A DNA stretch of 64,000 nucleotides from Palaemon carinicauda (lineage: Eukaryota > Arthropoda > Malacostraca > Decapoda > Palaemonidae): contig NC_090765.1 in NCBI RefSeq assembly GCF_036898095.1, forward strand, positions 27,652,903 through 27,716,902. Reading direction: 5' to 3'. The position numbers and the translations under genes are program-made. The notes under the pieces were generated by a model, which was not told the DNA's origin, ran no database searches, and worked only from the letters and a program-made list of their open reading frames with translations. Positions 11,546-23,719 of the stretch are shown here, in pieces. The first letter of the stretch is position 1. Each line of letters begins with the position of its first letter.

Positions 11546-12570
11546 AACTTCATTGTGAATATGTTTCATAATGGAAAGACAGTTCAAGGAACAATCTTTA
11601 AATGCACTGCAGATATTTTTCATAGACAAAGCTGCAAGTTTTCTCAAGCGTACAATGGTATTTAGACGAACATGTGAGAAGTACTGTATGGATAATGAAA
11701 GATGCAGTGAATATACTAAGTCAAACAGAGTGTAGTGTGTAAATGTTTAAATGATTGTATTTTCATCTTATCCAGTGTTTTAACATATACTTGGGTGAAT
11801 TTTTACCTCTATGCTGCATATCCTGTAATTTCAGAATTCATTCATGCTTCAATTCTGCCTCATTTGAGGGAGCCAGGTCCAGTGTTTATATAAACACATA
11901 TTTCAAGAATAATAATTCTTGTGTTGCTATGAATTTTTGTTTGTCAAAGTTCCATCTTTACATTGATTGGTTTACATACATTCAATTTCTACATGTATTT
12001 GTGCATAGCAAAGCTCCATCTCTACATTGGTTGTTTTACATAATTTAATTTCTACAATTATTTACTTTCAGCCTTTCACTTAACTAACTGTAAAGTATAT
12101 GAGATTTCCTAAAACTATGTATTTATACTTTAAGTACATGTAGGCAACCGGTCCTATAGATTATAGATAGCAGCAGCAAAGTGTTAACAGATGTATGATT
12201 AGTGAGCAATTTGTATATGGAACTGTATGAGGCAGTGTGAAAATGCCAATATTCCCATCCATGGTGAGTTTTCAGACTTTCTTGATAAATACTTTGAGGA
12301 GTTGTAGTTCAAAAATGTATTTTGTACGTTGTCTCTTAAGTAAGTTTGGCTTTAGAGAAAAGATCTTGCATGGTCAGATTGCAATGTTGAATTACTTTGT
12401 GAGTGTATTATCTGTCATTCCATTTCCTTAGTATATGATGTGAAATTAAAGGTGTATGAAAGAGCATTAAAGAGTTTTTTAGGTCAAAAGCATTTCATTT
12501 GATGTCTTGAGATTAAAAGTCATTTTAAAACCAGTTTTGATGTACAAATAAAATTATGTTCTTATAGAAT
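11546..12570 (+). other. NUDT21: NUDT21 3' UTR (inferred)
   Basis: Roughly 1 kb of AT-rich non-coding sequence from the stop codon to a canonical AATAAA at 12547-12552. By eye it holds about 16 TGTA tetramers, the DNA form of the UGUA element that this protein itself binds, including one directly before the AATAAA. The cleavage position is inferred. Confidence 0.6.
12547..12552 (+). promoter_or_regulatory. candidate NUDT21 poly(A) signal
   Basis: Canonical AATAAA about 1 kb after the stop codon, preceded by TGTAC. ATTAAA-type variants occur earlier, near 12444 and 12468. Confidence 0.5.
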
Positions 12571-12739
12571 ATTTTATAAAGTTTAAGAAGTGCAATATAA
12601 TTCACACTTTCAAGATATGACGATTCCTCTTTAGGAGGGATAATGTTGAATCTATATAAAATCTGCCATTTTAATAATAATGTGTGTTGAACATTATTAT
12701 GAATGCCAAGAGTTCTCAAAAATATTGAGGAAAAATCTA

Positions 12740-12745
12740 TTTATT
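12740..12745 (-). promoter_or_regulatory. candidate METTL4 poly(A) signal
   Basis: TTTATT on the + strand reads AATAAA on the - strand, about 150 bases downstream of the METTL4 stop codon. Confidence 0.5.
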
Positions 12746-12891
12746 GAGCCTGTGGTTTGATTTTATAAACTGTGTCCATTACAGTTTAATATTGAGCTTG
12801 TTTTCTAAGTTTTGTAAGTATTACAATGATTTCCAATAGTACAGATCAATTTCTTCAAAGTTAAACAAATTTCTACAGGGATTTTCAAACC

Positions 12892-13022
12892 TTAATTTCC
12901 AAAGAGAAATGAATGTTGGAGTTTTAGGACTTCTAGACCATAACTTGTCCATTTAGGAATAAGATTTCTTGCAAATATTTCCAAACATCTTGCATGAGGT
13001 GGAATGTAGTCCTTGATAATCT
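12892..13022 (-). CDS. METTL4: METTL4 terminal coding exon
   Basis: METTL4 is an MT-A70-family N6-adenine methyltransferase; the vertebrate enzyme modifies U2 snRNA, and a DNA role is debated. This exon encodes IIKDYIPPHARCLEIFARNL followed by IPKWTSYGLEVLKLQHS, matching the conserved C-terminal block ...LEIFARNL.P.WTSWG.EVLK.QH of the family. The acceptor is CTTTTTCTAG on the - strand (exon starts 13022). The first two bases complete a Glu codon begun by the G of the preceding exon, and the TAA stop is at 12892-12894. The tail after KLQH is short (about six residues), shorter than the vertebrate end. Confidence 0.96.
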
Positions 13023-13179
13023 CTAGAAAAAGAAGAAACAACTTCATTACAGTTAGTAATGAAATTGTAAATAAATAAAATACAATATTCAATACTGTAC
13101 ATGTACTGGTCACTATTCCAAGAATAATGTATTTTCCCGACCTAGGGATTGGTAATTCCGACAATATTTTAATTACAAT

Positions 13180-13487
13180 GGACCCTATATAAAGTATTCA
13201 TAATTTCTCCTTCAATTTAAAACCTTGATATCAATTGAATTAATAAATGGAAAATAATTCATAAGTAATACTCTTAAATTCTGGATAAAGACAAATGATC
13301 TATCACCAATTCATTTAATTCAACTGTACCTAAAACTTAAATTAGTTAATTGCATTCCTATCTCAACTAAAATAGCAAAATATATATACAGTACAGTATA
13401 TTTCAACTGCAACAGAAAATAAAATTCTTATAATAAAATTTATTATTTTGATACCTAGAATTCAATGTGCTATATCCTTTAGAAGTA
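13180..13487. other. AT-rich METTL4 intron sequence
   Basis: No gene or known repeat seen. Confidence 0.5.
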
Positions 13488-16400
13488 AAAGCTCTTTAAA
13501 AAAATTTAAACATTGTTCCTACACGTACAAACCCTCGTCCTTTAATCAGGGAGATTACTTCTGCTCGAGTTGGAATGGGATTTTTAGTTGGATAACATGG
13601 TATCCAACTGGTGAGGGTGCAAGGCTCCAGTTTGAAAGCCTTCACTTTTATTTTGGCCGCTGTTGTTTATGGATGTACATACATCTCCTGTCAAACTTAA
13701 TTTTTCAGAAAGTGAATGTTTGCAATTAATTATGGAATGCAAGTGAGAGGTTTGTTGCCAAGGGGTGGGTGGAATTTTTTTTATGTGGCTCTAGATACTC
13801 CCTCTGTGATTGTGGGGCATGATTTTGCCCAAAGGAAGAGGAAGCAAGTGAGGCATTTGTGGGAGTTAGACAGGGTAATATCCAAGAAAACTCCAGTGGG
13901 GTCTTTCAGGTAGGCCCTCTATTACCTGAGGGAGTTGGTAGCATAGGCTACTTCTCCCCAGTACTCCTTGTGCTTTTACTTGCATCATGCTTGTTGGTTC
14001 TTTCCTTAACACTAGAAGATGGGCAAGTTAATTGGGTAACTCCCGACATGGCTGGTGTCTGGAGCAAGGGGCCCTGCCAAGGATTGGGAAGTAGTGTTGG
14101 CTAAGGTGAGTGCTACTAATGTCACCTGGTTCTCCAATTCCTGTCCTGGTTTCAGTGATCTCAACCCTTTCTGTGGCAGTTGCCCCAACCCTTGTGCCAC
14201 GAGTTTGGGGTCTTCTGCCTATCCCTCAGTGGTTGTGACTTGGAGGGCCTTGCGAGTGTGCATTCCCCTCCTGTGACAGTGTGCCCCAGTGTTGTGGCTC
14301 CTGGTGGAGTAACCTGTGTGGCTTTCCCCTTGGGAGAGCATCGTCGTTGATGTTTATGGAGGCCTCAACTGCTCTGCTTGCAGACCCAAAAGGAGATAGA
14401 AAGTGCGTGCTGGCCTTCCTGCTCAGATTCATCTTTTAAAATGAAGAAACCAAAGAACTCAGGATGGCCAGCCGTAGTCGCAGAAATAAGGATCTCCCTA
14501 GGGGCAGTGGGCAGATCCACTGCCAAGATAGAAGTGTATGGCCCCAAATACTTTCTGTTCCAAGGTTAATAGAGTAGATGTGGCAATCTTCAGCTCCCTT
14601 GACTCGCGTACTTCTTACAATCAAGCCCCTTTGAGGCCGATATCAAGAGTGTGTGCGTTTTAGTAGGCTGAGAATGTGAGGACAGAGAGCTTTTTTTTTC
14701 CCGTGCCTCGCAGCACTGGGCCACAGTTGTCTTACTACTCTGACCCAGGTACTCCTGCTTTTGCTGGGTCCCATACCAGGAGTTTCTGTCCTTGGCACAG
14801 AATAGTCCTATTCGTGAGGGGTGTGCAAAGTCTTCAAACTTAGTGAGGGATGAGGTTCCTCGAGGGGCAGGATGACTAGGGGCCAGACTAATCTTAGTCA
14901 GAGAGTTCTGTGGTATAGCCATTCATTCATGAGTCCAATGACGGGGGAGATACATTTCGGTCATTGACCTCTCCCCTCTGAACAAGTTTGTTTGCCAAAT
15001 AAAGTTTGGGATGGAAACAGTAAGGTTTGGGCTGTCTTCCATTAGATAAGGAGAATTAATACTTTCGATAGACCTAGAGGACACATTTTTAAGTGCGTCT
15101 TCATCAGTCGTCGTGAAAATGCTAAAGCTTCTCCCTTTACGGTATACCAGTTTAAGACTCGGTACTTCAGACTGTCTACGGCTCACTGAGTGTTCACTCG
15201 GGTGTCACCTTGGGAGGCGTCTTTGGAGAGGAATATGTCAGGTAATTTATCTCTACAATTGGTTGATTCTGGCCTCCTTGGGGAGGCAGCTACATCAGGA
15301 TTCCAAGTGGATTTTTGCATTTTGTCGTGATCTGGGGATGGATGTAATTCTATGAGAAATTGAATCTCATTACCAGAGGTTGAAGTACCTTGGTATGTTG
15401 ATACACAACAGTAGCAAAAGTCTTTCTTGCCGATGATTGTATCAGCAGTCTCAAGGTTACACGAACATTCCTGTCCAAGACAGAAGAACCAGCTCATTTC
15501 TGGCAATGTCTTCTTGGTTAACTATCCTCGGAGTAGCTCATATCTCATTGGCTCCTCCAATCCACGAGAAAGCCCTTCAGTAGGGTATGAAGGATCTGGC
15601 CTAGTGGCTTAACAATATCAATCTCTCTAGGAGAGTTACACTCGACTCGCTTGGGACATGCAACTGTTCTCGTATGCATTGATGGAGTGGTAATGAGCAC
15701 ACCTGGTTGTCTTGTGGGTGTGGACCGAAGAAGAAAGGCATCTGCTTCACAGCATCCTCAAGATGCAAGGATTACAGTAATGTTTGAGTTGACACTCCAT
15801 AGTGTTGATGTGCATTAACTCTAGTCTAATGTAATGGCTTATGTCAAATGGCAAGAATTTTGATGAAACAGAGTTGTCAACAAGATACATTCTGAGCAAG
15901 ATGAAAGAATTGTACTAGTACACACTCAGCTGCCAGGGGCAAGGAGTAGAAGCAGATTAGTTTCTACAGCCTTTGCGAGTGGAATTTTTCTTGTCTCGGA
16001 GAGCTCCCCGAGGCTTGACCTGTTTGCCAAACAGTGTACTGTAACTGGAAGCTTCCCGGGTTCTACTTCCCTGTTCTAGTCTCTTGAGGAATATTCGGAG
16101 ATGCTTTCCTGAACATCTACAACTTTCTCAACATCTACAACTTTCTCTTTAACCTGTTTTGGCCTAGTGATGAACAGATTGTTGATTATGCCAGGACTCT
16201 CAAAATGACCCTGGTGGCTTTCAGATGGCCTCAGGCCAAGCAATGTCCCAATATGCTTGCTCTTCTGGTAGAGGTCCCTAGATTGTTACCTGGGGCCAAA
16301 TCTTCTCAGTCAGCAGTACCAGTGAAGCCTTGGCTCTTCACGGGTGGAGACTATCCAGCATCTCCTTTAATTGGGGAGCAGATAAGAAGTCATTATTGCT

Positions 16401-16567
16401 GCTGCCTGATTTTCTGTGTATATCAAAGCTTGACTACAGCTGTCAATTATATTCTGCATGTGAAACTAAACTGGGAGAAGGGAGAACAGAATTGTATGCA
16501 TAATAGGGGTCTTGTGGTATATATAGAATTATATGAGTCCCTAATAACTCCCCATTCGATTGTATAA
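13488..16567 (+). mobile_element. DIRS-like retrotransposon remnant F (antisense to METTL4)
   Basis: Starts with a terminal-type segment (TTGTTCCTACACGTACAAAC near 13514) like the outer end of the other DIRS copies. Around 15040-15110 the + strand encodes SIDLEDTFLSA, then around 15250 LYNWLILASLGRQ and around 15330 FCRDLGM, all in the order of a DIRS RT (palm Asp, degenerate LDDWLILA box, thumb). Near 15985 is FFLSRRAPRGLTCLPN, and at 16205-16340 MTLVAFRWPQAKQCPNMLAL and LLPGAKSSQSAVPVKPW, the family's RNase H to methyltransferase-like region. The catalytic box is lost (YNW instead of YxDDW) and frames are broken throughout. The 3' recombinase part is missing. Confidence 0.7.
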
Positions 16568-16756
16568 AAAAGATAAATCTTGGAAATCCAAAGATTTCAG
16601 ATAAGACTAATAAATCAAGTTTAAGGACATATCTCTCGAAAGGAAAACAAATTCAGGACATTAGGTATTCTCGTGACCTACCTGAAGTATCCATATGCCC
16701 AAAACTACAGTAGTTATAAAAAAATCTCATTGATGAAAGAAATTCTAAATTCTGTT

Positions 16757-16910
16757 TAAGGTTTAAAGGTCCCTCATAAATGGCAGAGACAAGGGACAGT
16801 GACATTGCCCTAGAGACTGTACATATATGCATATGATCAGCGCTCAAGCCCCCTCTCCACCTAAGGTAGGACCAGGGAGGGCCAGGCAATGGCTGCTGAT
16901 GACTCAATAG
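16757..16910 (-). repeat. SINE body fragment
   Basis: Reverse-complement similarity to the body of the SINE at 55147-55470: GTCCCTCATAAATGGCAGAG, CATTGCCCTAGAGACTGTAC, GGGAGGGCCAGGCAATGGCTGCTGATGACTCA. The tRNA-like head is not present. Confidence 0.65.
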
Positions 16911-17191
16911 TACGCATCAAGGCCCAGGAGCCAGCCATACCAAATCGATTCCGACTGTTAGAAAACAAATGGTTCGACGAGGAACGAGCAGTAGTTTTCA
17001 CATAATGACACTACCAACAACCGAGTAGTTAAGGGTGCGAATGAGCAACCCTATCATTTTAAAATATTTCAAGGAGGCATCTGTACTGCCGTTCAAGACC
17101 GATAAGGCAAATTATGATTAATGGGTTTGCATACAAAAAAAAATTACTTCTAACCAAAAACGATACAAAATTTCTTGTCATTGTACAATAC

Positions 17192-17372
17192 CTGTGAGGG
17201 GTGGTTTATGAGAATGCAGACCACTTGGTATGCTGAATAAAACTCTACCATCGGGTATACTTGCACGAGAGCTATTTAAACCCCGTTTCCTTGCTAGTAG
17301 AATTCGTTCATAAGGCAATTTACCATGAGCCTGTATACATAAAGGTGTGACTGGTTCACCTCCTCGTGTTAC
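17192..17372 (-). CDS. METTL4: METTL4 coding exon
   Basis: Encodes 60 codons plus one base. It begins VTRGGEPVTPLCIQAHGKLP, then YERILLARKRGL, and ends IPDGRVLFSIPSGLHSHKPP. The HGKLPYE(R)ILLAR and S.HSHKPPL blocks are diagnostic for METTL4 (vertebrate HKKPYEGLILGR and LHSHKPPL). The acceptor is TTTCCACAG and the donor GTATTG on the - strand. It starts in phase 0, matching the previous exon, and leaves one G, matching the next. Confidence 0.96.
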
Positions 17373-17876
17373 CTGTGGAAATGAAATCCGTAAAAAATCT
17401 GAAAATATAAACTGGAGTCACTGGAATACATGTTCTAGTCACACGAATATCAATACTCCGTATAACCAATGATGCAGAAAACAATTATAACATCCACTTC
17501 AGACTCAAAATAGTTGGAGCAGCTTAACATATCTTTTATAATTACATTAAATGTTCATGAAACAATGGCTATTGATCCATTAGGAATTATTTCAGTATAA
17601 TGTTTCAAATTTCACATACACAGCTGGGTATGAAGGATGTTGTTTGTTATGATGCAGTAACATCAAATTGATGATGCAACTAAACCAAAATCAAGATCTA
17701 GAGTGATGATAACAGTATGAATAATAGAAGAATTAGAAATAACTTGTCTGCCAAGGATAAGCATCGAGTCCTTTGGTGTTTATCCTGATAGAGGAAGCTA
17801 CACGAGTAGAGAAAGGGATGCTCATGGGATATGCATTAATACTGTAGATGACCTAATTGAACTACCGAATATGATA

Positions 17877-18400
17877 AACTTGAAATTGATTTATATCTTT
17901 CCTAACGATACAAACCTTGAGCTATCTATTAGGGATATACTTTTGGCAAAGCTGGAAAACTAGCCAAAGGACTTTTAGCAAGGTGTAACTACCCCGCTAA
18001 CTAGTGGTAGCCAGCTATCCTGCTCAAACACACACACCTGTGTTGTCTCGTCACTTTTGAAAGTAGGCAAGACTTACCAGGGGACAGGGGATGGCAGGCC
18101 AATCTGTATAAATAACTAAAGGTTTTCATCATTAAGAGAAGTAGAAATTACTTTCAAATTTTTCATGTGTTCGAACACTAAATACAAACCCTTTTGTTAT
18201 TTATTAGGGATGAATCACTGGTTAGGAGGGTGGAAGTCTGAACCAACTGGGTGGTATTGGAACCAGGGTTTTCCTGTACGTGCTCACGTAACAAGGAGAA
18301 ACCCTGACACCTCGCCATCAAGCAGCCTGATTTATTTAAACCTCTTGTTGTGCAGCTACCAAAAGGTCAATGGAAAACGTTGTAAAAAAAGATATAGATA
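17877..18400 (-). mobile_element. 3' terminal module of DIRS-like copy A
   Basis: In the coding (-) sense this is the right end of copy A. ATCTTTCCTAACGATACAAA near 17900 is mirrored, imperfectly, by AATAACTAAAGGTTTTCATC near 18110. CCGCTAACTAGTGGTAGCCA lies between and the internal segment GGTTAGGAGGGTGGAAGTC follows at 18220. Older and more diverged than copies B, C and D. Confidence 0.65.
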
Positions 18401-19500
18401 GGAAAATGCAAATTATACTGTAGTTGTTTATTCATTTTATTGCCTAAATATTTTACATTTTTTATTTTCTATTTGTTGTGCTCTTTGTCCACATTCATCA
18501 TGGGGTACTTACCGCTTTCTTTGTTTTCAGAGAGTAACGGCACCCTGCACTCAGCAGGGATGATATGTTAAAATTAAGGCTTTTAAAGATCAAGTAGATT
18601 TATAACATAGCCTGAACTGTGGTATAAGGAAGAGCTGTCACGTTAATTCCGAGATCTTTGTTTCCTATGGGTAATTAATGTTATATACTGGACGTACCCA
18701 CACCTCCATGTCTGATGCAGTGCTAATGGCTTGGGTTAACAACAGTGTCATATCAAGAAAGGGCATAGCAGACTTAATGATCCCTACAGTAAATCCTCAC
18801 TTGATAGGGATACAAAATAGCCCCATAGTAGGATGATATCCTTTCTGGTTGAAAGTGTTTACCTGCTGAAAGTACTCTTGTATCAATTCAAGCTGCACTT
18901 TATAAAACACAAGTATACAGTTTGTCTATATGAGTATAGTTTGTAATGTGCAAAACCTCGAGTGAGTTAGCTTCTGTAGAACATCTGTGCTGTTCAGTAT
19001 ACAAAGAAAATAAAATAAAAGTACAATTGCCTTTAACTGTGGAGAGACTTTATTCTTCCAGTAAGTTTGTAGGGGGAAGAGGAGAATTTTATGCTGCACA
19101 CACATATGTACTTAGATTATTGAACTTTTGTGAGTGATGTTTTTTCACTAAATGTCTGGCTTACTGAGAAACCTGTTCCTGATGATTTGTTTTGCTTTGC
19201 AAGTGTCCAAACAGGAGAACAATTTATTTTTTGTTAAATAACTTTTTAATCTAGATATCGTGAGGCTGGAGTGTAAAGGAATACGTTTTTTTTTTTTTTT
19301 TTTTTCAATACAAATTTAGTTATCAAAATTTTTCTTACTATTATTGTCAACCTAGTTGTTAGTTTCATTTATTCTAATTAAATCTATTTTTTTAATAAGC
19401 TTCTTTCAATGCACTTCCTAACAGAGGGTGTGCCCATTCCACCTGGAATTTTTTTTCGTTATTTCTTTTCCTCTCCTAATGTTTAATTAGGTTTAAATAA
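18401..19500. other. intronic or element-internal sequence, unidentified
   Basis: About 1.1 kb between the terminal module and the gag-like part of DIRS copy A. I see no RT or recombinase motif here. The coding core of copy A seems to have been deleted or replaced. Confidence 0.4.
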
Positions 19501-19599
19501 GAAAATATCTTACCTAGAAAGTATAGAGCTCCTTTTATTCAGGACTCCGTGCATAGCACTGCGGAGAGAGACGGAAAACCCATGAAAAGAGAACAGGGA

Positions 19600-22330
19600 A
19601 ATTTGAGGTTGTAGCTGGGTCCTCTTGCCCAGTATAAAAAATCGAGGGGTGGTGCCCAGTGCCCAGTTCACTTGACTTTTTACCTTTTGCCCAGATCTCT
19701 AGGCATTCCATCATATTTTATTGAAGGCCGGAAGAGGCTCCTCTGAAACTTTGTGGTACCCCCTCTGCTGAACGAAAGGTGGTGGGAGGAGCTTTGATGA
19801 GGAGCGCTCGAAGTGAGTTGGAGGAACCAGCTATTTGTGCGAACGCCTTCTTTCTGGCACACTTTAACCCCTTGAACCAGGGCAAAGCTGCACTAGCTTT
19901 GGAAGGTCGCTAACTACCATAGATATGGTCAAGGACGGCGTCCTTGCTCTCTCGCGGGTACACTGCAAGGTCGCCCAAACCATTAATAGCCCTCATGCAG
20001 GGCAAGACCTGCCAGATGGTGTACTTTGATTCCTTCTGCTCAGCTTCAGTGTACCTGGGTCTTGCAGTCTTTGGAAGATAGTCCTCAGTCTCGACATTTG
20101 GGTTGTCATCCACAAACAAATTCTCACCCATAAGAGATCAGGGTGGATCGTTGTCATCATCTAGAGTGGCCAAAGGAACGTCTCTTGTTGATATACCTGC
20201 TGCTGTTGGGCAGGTCCCGCAAGTCCTCTCCTGGATCTGCTGTCTGGCCGTGGTGTTCTTGGGCACCATCTTGGTGTCCTTGCTTTCCCTTCGGGGAAGA
20301 AGGAATTCCCCAAAGTGCGATGGCCCCGAGGAATTCTTTCACTTACTTGAGAACTGTCCTTATGTTGGGGAAGGAGCTGACAAGGGTTGTTCTATATCCT
20401 TGGAGATGGGATGTAACTCCGAAGGGACCACTTCAATTGGAGAGAGCTGATACTGTAGTTGGTTGTAAGAGAGATCTGGCTTGTACGGTGTGGAGATTGT
20501 CTACCGGCGGAGGAGTTGGGTTCCTAAGTCTCTTCTTTTTGGTGGTGAGAACCGAAGTCATCAGCACCAAGAGAAGTCCAGCTGAACTGAACACGCCACT
20601 CCTACAGATCCTCGCATCCTGTTGATAGAGGAGATGAACATCTGAGGTGGAGGATCCCTGGATGAGGATAGTAACATGACTCTTTGTCAGGGGTCAGACA
20701 GAAGAGGAAGAGCTGGATGACACCGACTTCTCCAACAGGATCTTCCGTGGTACTTGCTACCACCGCCTTTCTAACTGTAGGGGCCGCCCTCAAAACGGCT
20801 CTACTCACCGCAGGAGAAGTGACATATGCAGGGTCTGGACGAGCAGATCTAATAGAGGGCGAGTCGTAGGTGTGCGTCGAACTGGGATGCGCTTTTCTGG
20901 ATGACAGTGCGTCACACGCATGGGCAGGATCACTCATCAAAGGTCTGGAAGAAGAGCCCCCTTCCAGACCTTTGACGAGTGGTAACGAGGTGAATGATCA
21001 CACGTAGAATGGTGGTCACGTGTGGACTGCAGGTCATGAGCAAGCCGCTTGACGTGCTGGGGACGAGCTGGCTGATGACCTCCATGCGATGATGGTCTGG
21101 ATGTGTGGTGGCGATGCAGTGACAAGATTGATTGATTATTTAGAATTCTCTGGCATCTTGGCATTGGAGGTTACTGACGCCATTATCATTTGTTATAAAT
21201 TAAGAATAAAAGAGTATTCAATTCAAAACTATAAAAGTAAAGATGTCCTTATAAAATTCATAGATTTCAGAAGACCTGCTTCTGAAATCAATCTAAAAAT
21301 ACAGCTGGCATAGTACAACTTATCCTGTCCAAGAATCTTAGCTAGGATGAACTTGCCATCCTCACCTTGAGGCTAAAACAGTTGCGACAATGATGATGGT
21401 CTTGCAGGCGTGAAGGGTGGATGTGCACCGAATGGTCATGACGAGCATGCGAGTAGTCCCTAGCTGAGGCGTGACGAGATGAATGGCAATCACCCACTGG
21501 CAAGTCTCTGGAACACTGACGAGGAGAATGAGAAGATCGTCAATCTTTGGAGACATCGTCCTAGTAATGCCTTCTACTTTAAGAGTAAAGGCGAATGTCA
21601 GGAAGGACGCTGCAGACTGCATTCTGTCGAAGAGGAGTAACATTCCCTTGGGAGGCAACAAGAAGTCCTATCATCGGCAGTAGGAAGACGATTAGGTGGC
21701 GTGGTCACGCACTGAACTGATTGTCAGTGAGAATCCTCAGCAGGGGAGTCATGCTCTGAAGGGCTTGAAGGCTGAGGAGACACAGGGTGACTTCTGGAAG
21801 TTCTCTGAAGCGGAGAAACATCAGGAGAGGACCTCTCTCACGAACACGAGAAGTAGCACCCGGAGGGGCAGGAATAGGTCTCAGACGTTGCTTCTCCTCC
21901 GCAGGCTGAGCAAACTCAGAAGGAGAAGCATGGTCTTTGGTGGCAGCAACTGCAGCAAGCGACAGCTGAGGACATGAGACCGGTTGTACGTCCCAGGCAG
22001 CAGACTTGGGAGACTTTTCAGGGACAAGAACCTCGGCGTTCCTCGATGTGGGACCTTCTACCTCTGAAGAGGCCGCAGTCCGCTTCCTCTTGGCATCCAG
22101 CTGTAGAAGCTCTAACAATCGTTCCTTCGATGGCAAACCTGCAAAATATTATCATAAGAAAAGGCTCCCCACAGGGAAAGGGTGGTATTACATCTCTCGG
22201 GGAAACAGCGTCATTTGAACCCTGTGGTTGACCTGGCATTAATTGGACAACACTCCCATTCGACCAGTCCCTAGAGGAAAATATTAGAGCAAGAGCTTTG
22301 GGAAGAGATTGGTGTCTAAGGTAGAAGTCT
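19600..22330 (-). pseudogene. gag-like region of DIRS-like copy A (decayed)
   Basis: Nucleotide similarity to the corresponding part of copy C. AACCAGGGCAAAGCTGCACT at 19875 matches CCAGGGCAAGGCTGCATTGG at 48256. Both are followed in order by the same blocks (TAGACACGGTC/TAGATATGGTC, CCCATTGTTGGCCCTC/CCATTAATAGCCCTC). The - strand shows charged and Ser/Pro-rich open pieces, such as the frame at 21705-22136 with EEVEGPTS-like composition, as expected for a gag-like ORF. Stops and frameshifts are frequent. Confidence 0.6.
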
Positions 22331-22377
22331 GAGATTTCTTCGACTTCCAGGGAGAACCCGAAGGCAAAGAATCTCTC

Positions 22378-22990
22378 TTAATATTATTATTATTTTCTAA
22401 GCTACAACCCTAGTTGGAAAAGCAGGATGCTATAAGCCCAGGGGCTCCAACAGGGAAAACAGCTCAGTGAGGAAAGGTCACAAGGAAAAATGAAATACTT
22501 TATGAAGAGTAACAACATTAAAATAAATATCTCCTATATAAACTATACACTATAACATAACAAGAAGAAGAGAAATAAGATAGAATAATGTGCCCGAGTG
22601 TACCCTCAAGCAAGAGAATTCTAACCCAAGACAGTGGAAGACCATGGTACAGAGGCTATGGCACTACCCAAGACTAGAGAACAATGGTTTGATTTTGGAG
22701 TGTCCATCTCCTAGAACAGCTGCTTACCATACTTACTTACTTATACTTTGATGGCTGCTTTTCCGGTCCCATACAGCAGGGGAACCCCACTCTCCAAAGG
22801 ACCTCCACTGTCGTTTTACCTTGTTCGTTCACAGTATTTATCTTTTCAAGTCACATAGTGTTCATTTACTGTTAAATCGTCACTGTCAAAAGACTCATGA
22901 AATAAGAAAGTCTTCAGTTTCCTATTGAAAGCAAAAGAGTCTCTTCTACCCTTAGAAAGGGGAAAGTGGCCACTGAACAATTACAGTGCA
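22378..22990 (-). mobile_element. LINE family 1-related fragment nested in DIRS copy A
   Basis: TTTTCTAAGCTACAACCCTAGTTGG, AGCAGGATGCTATAAGCCCAG, GCCCGAGTGTACCCTCAAGC, GACAGTGGAAGACCATGGTA. It interrupts the gag-like tract. A piece at about 22730-22910 (ACTTATACTTTGATGGCTGC onward) does not belong to the LINE and looks like a further nested insertion. Confidence 0.75.
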
Positions 22991-22999
22991 GTAGTTAAG

Positions 23000-23406
23000 A
23001 CTTCTTCTTGTGCTGCTGCCCATATCTCGCCCACTGGGAGGAAGGCCGTCCTCTGCAGGCCGGACACAACAAATGGGGGTCAGTCTTGGCCGAGGACATG
23101 AGGGTACCGCAGGAGCGTCCTTCAAGTCCTGGATAAGGTCTGCATGATGGATGGTAACAAGAAGCAAGCACACCTAAGTTAAATGCATGGAACTCAGTGA
23201 GACAACAGCTGTTCTTAGCTGAGACAAAAGAAAAAGTGATGAGACAACACAGGTGTATGTGTGAGCAGGATAGCTGGCCAACCCCTACCCCCTGCTAACT
23301 AGTGGTGGGAAAATTACACCTCGCTAAAAGTCTTATGGCTAGTCTTTCAGCTTCGCCAAAAGTATCCCTAATAAATAGCGAAAGGGTTTGTATTCATTGT
23401 CGGAAC
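23000..23406 (-). mobile_element. gag Cys-rich segment and 5' end of DIRS copy A
   Basis: At 23020-23160 the - strand encodes pieces of the Cys-rich gag motif seen in copy C (GRSCGT, DPH.LCPACRG, then SGRDMG in another frame). From 23210 to 23406 follows the terminal repeat: GCTAACTAGTGGTGGG, TTATGGCTAGTCTTTCAGCT, CCTAATAAATAGCG, GGTTTGTATTCATTGT. Confidence 0.65.
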
Positions 23407-23671
23407 AAAAAAATTCAGAAAAATGATTAAAATATGGAAAAGTGGAAGGGAGATGAGAGAACTGAGAATCAATTCAAGCAAAACAATGCTTTTAGTTTGT
23501 GATTGATTGATTGATTTTGATTTGTCTATCTGAGATAATCCAGACATAAAAAACAAAGGGATGAAGAACACTCAAGTCACAAAAGAGGTAGGTATGGAAG
23601 TAGTGAAACATGACAAACATCAGTAAGAAGGTATAAACAGTTGTGGAAAAGGAGTCAAGTTGAAGGCCTAT

Positions 23672-23672
23672 A

Positions 23673-23708
<36 letters not shown>
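23672..23708. repeat. (TAA)n microsatellite
   Basis: Twelve or so AAT units. Confidence 0.9.
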
Positions 23709-23719
23709 CATAATAATAA

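Noticed and set aside
14055..15612. Cluster of overlapping 60-110-codon frames on both strands
   Set aside because: Only the + strand shows ordered DIRS RT motifs; the others are shadows in a relatively GC-rich relic.
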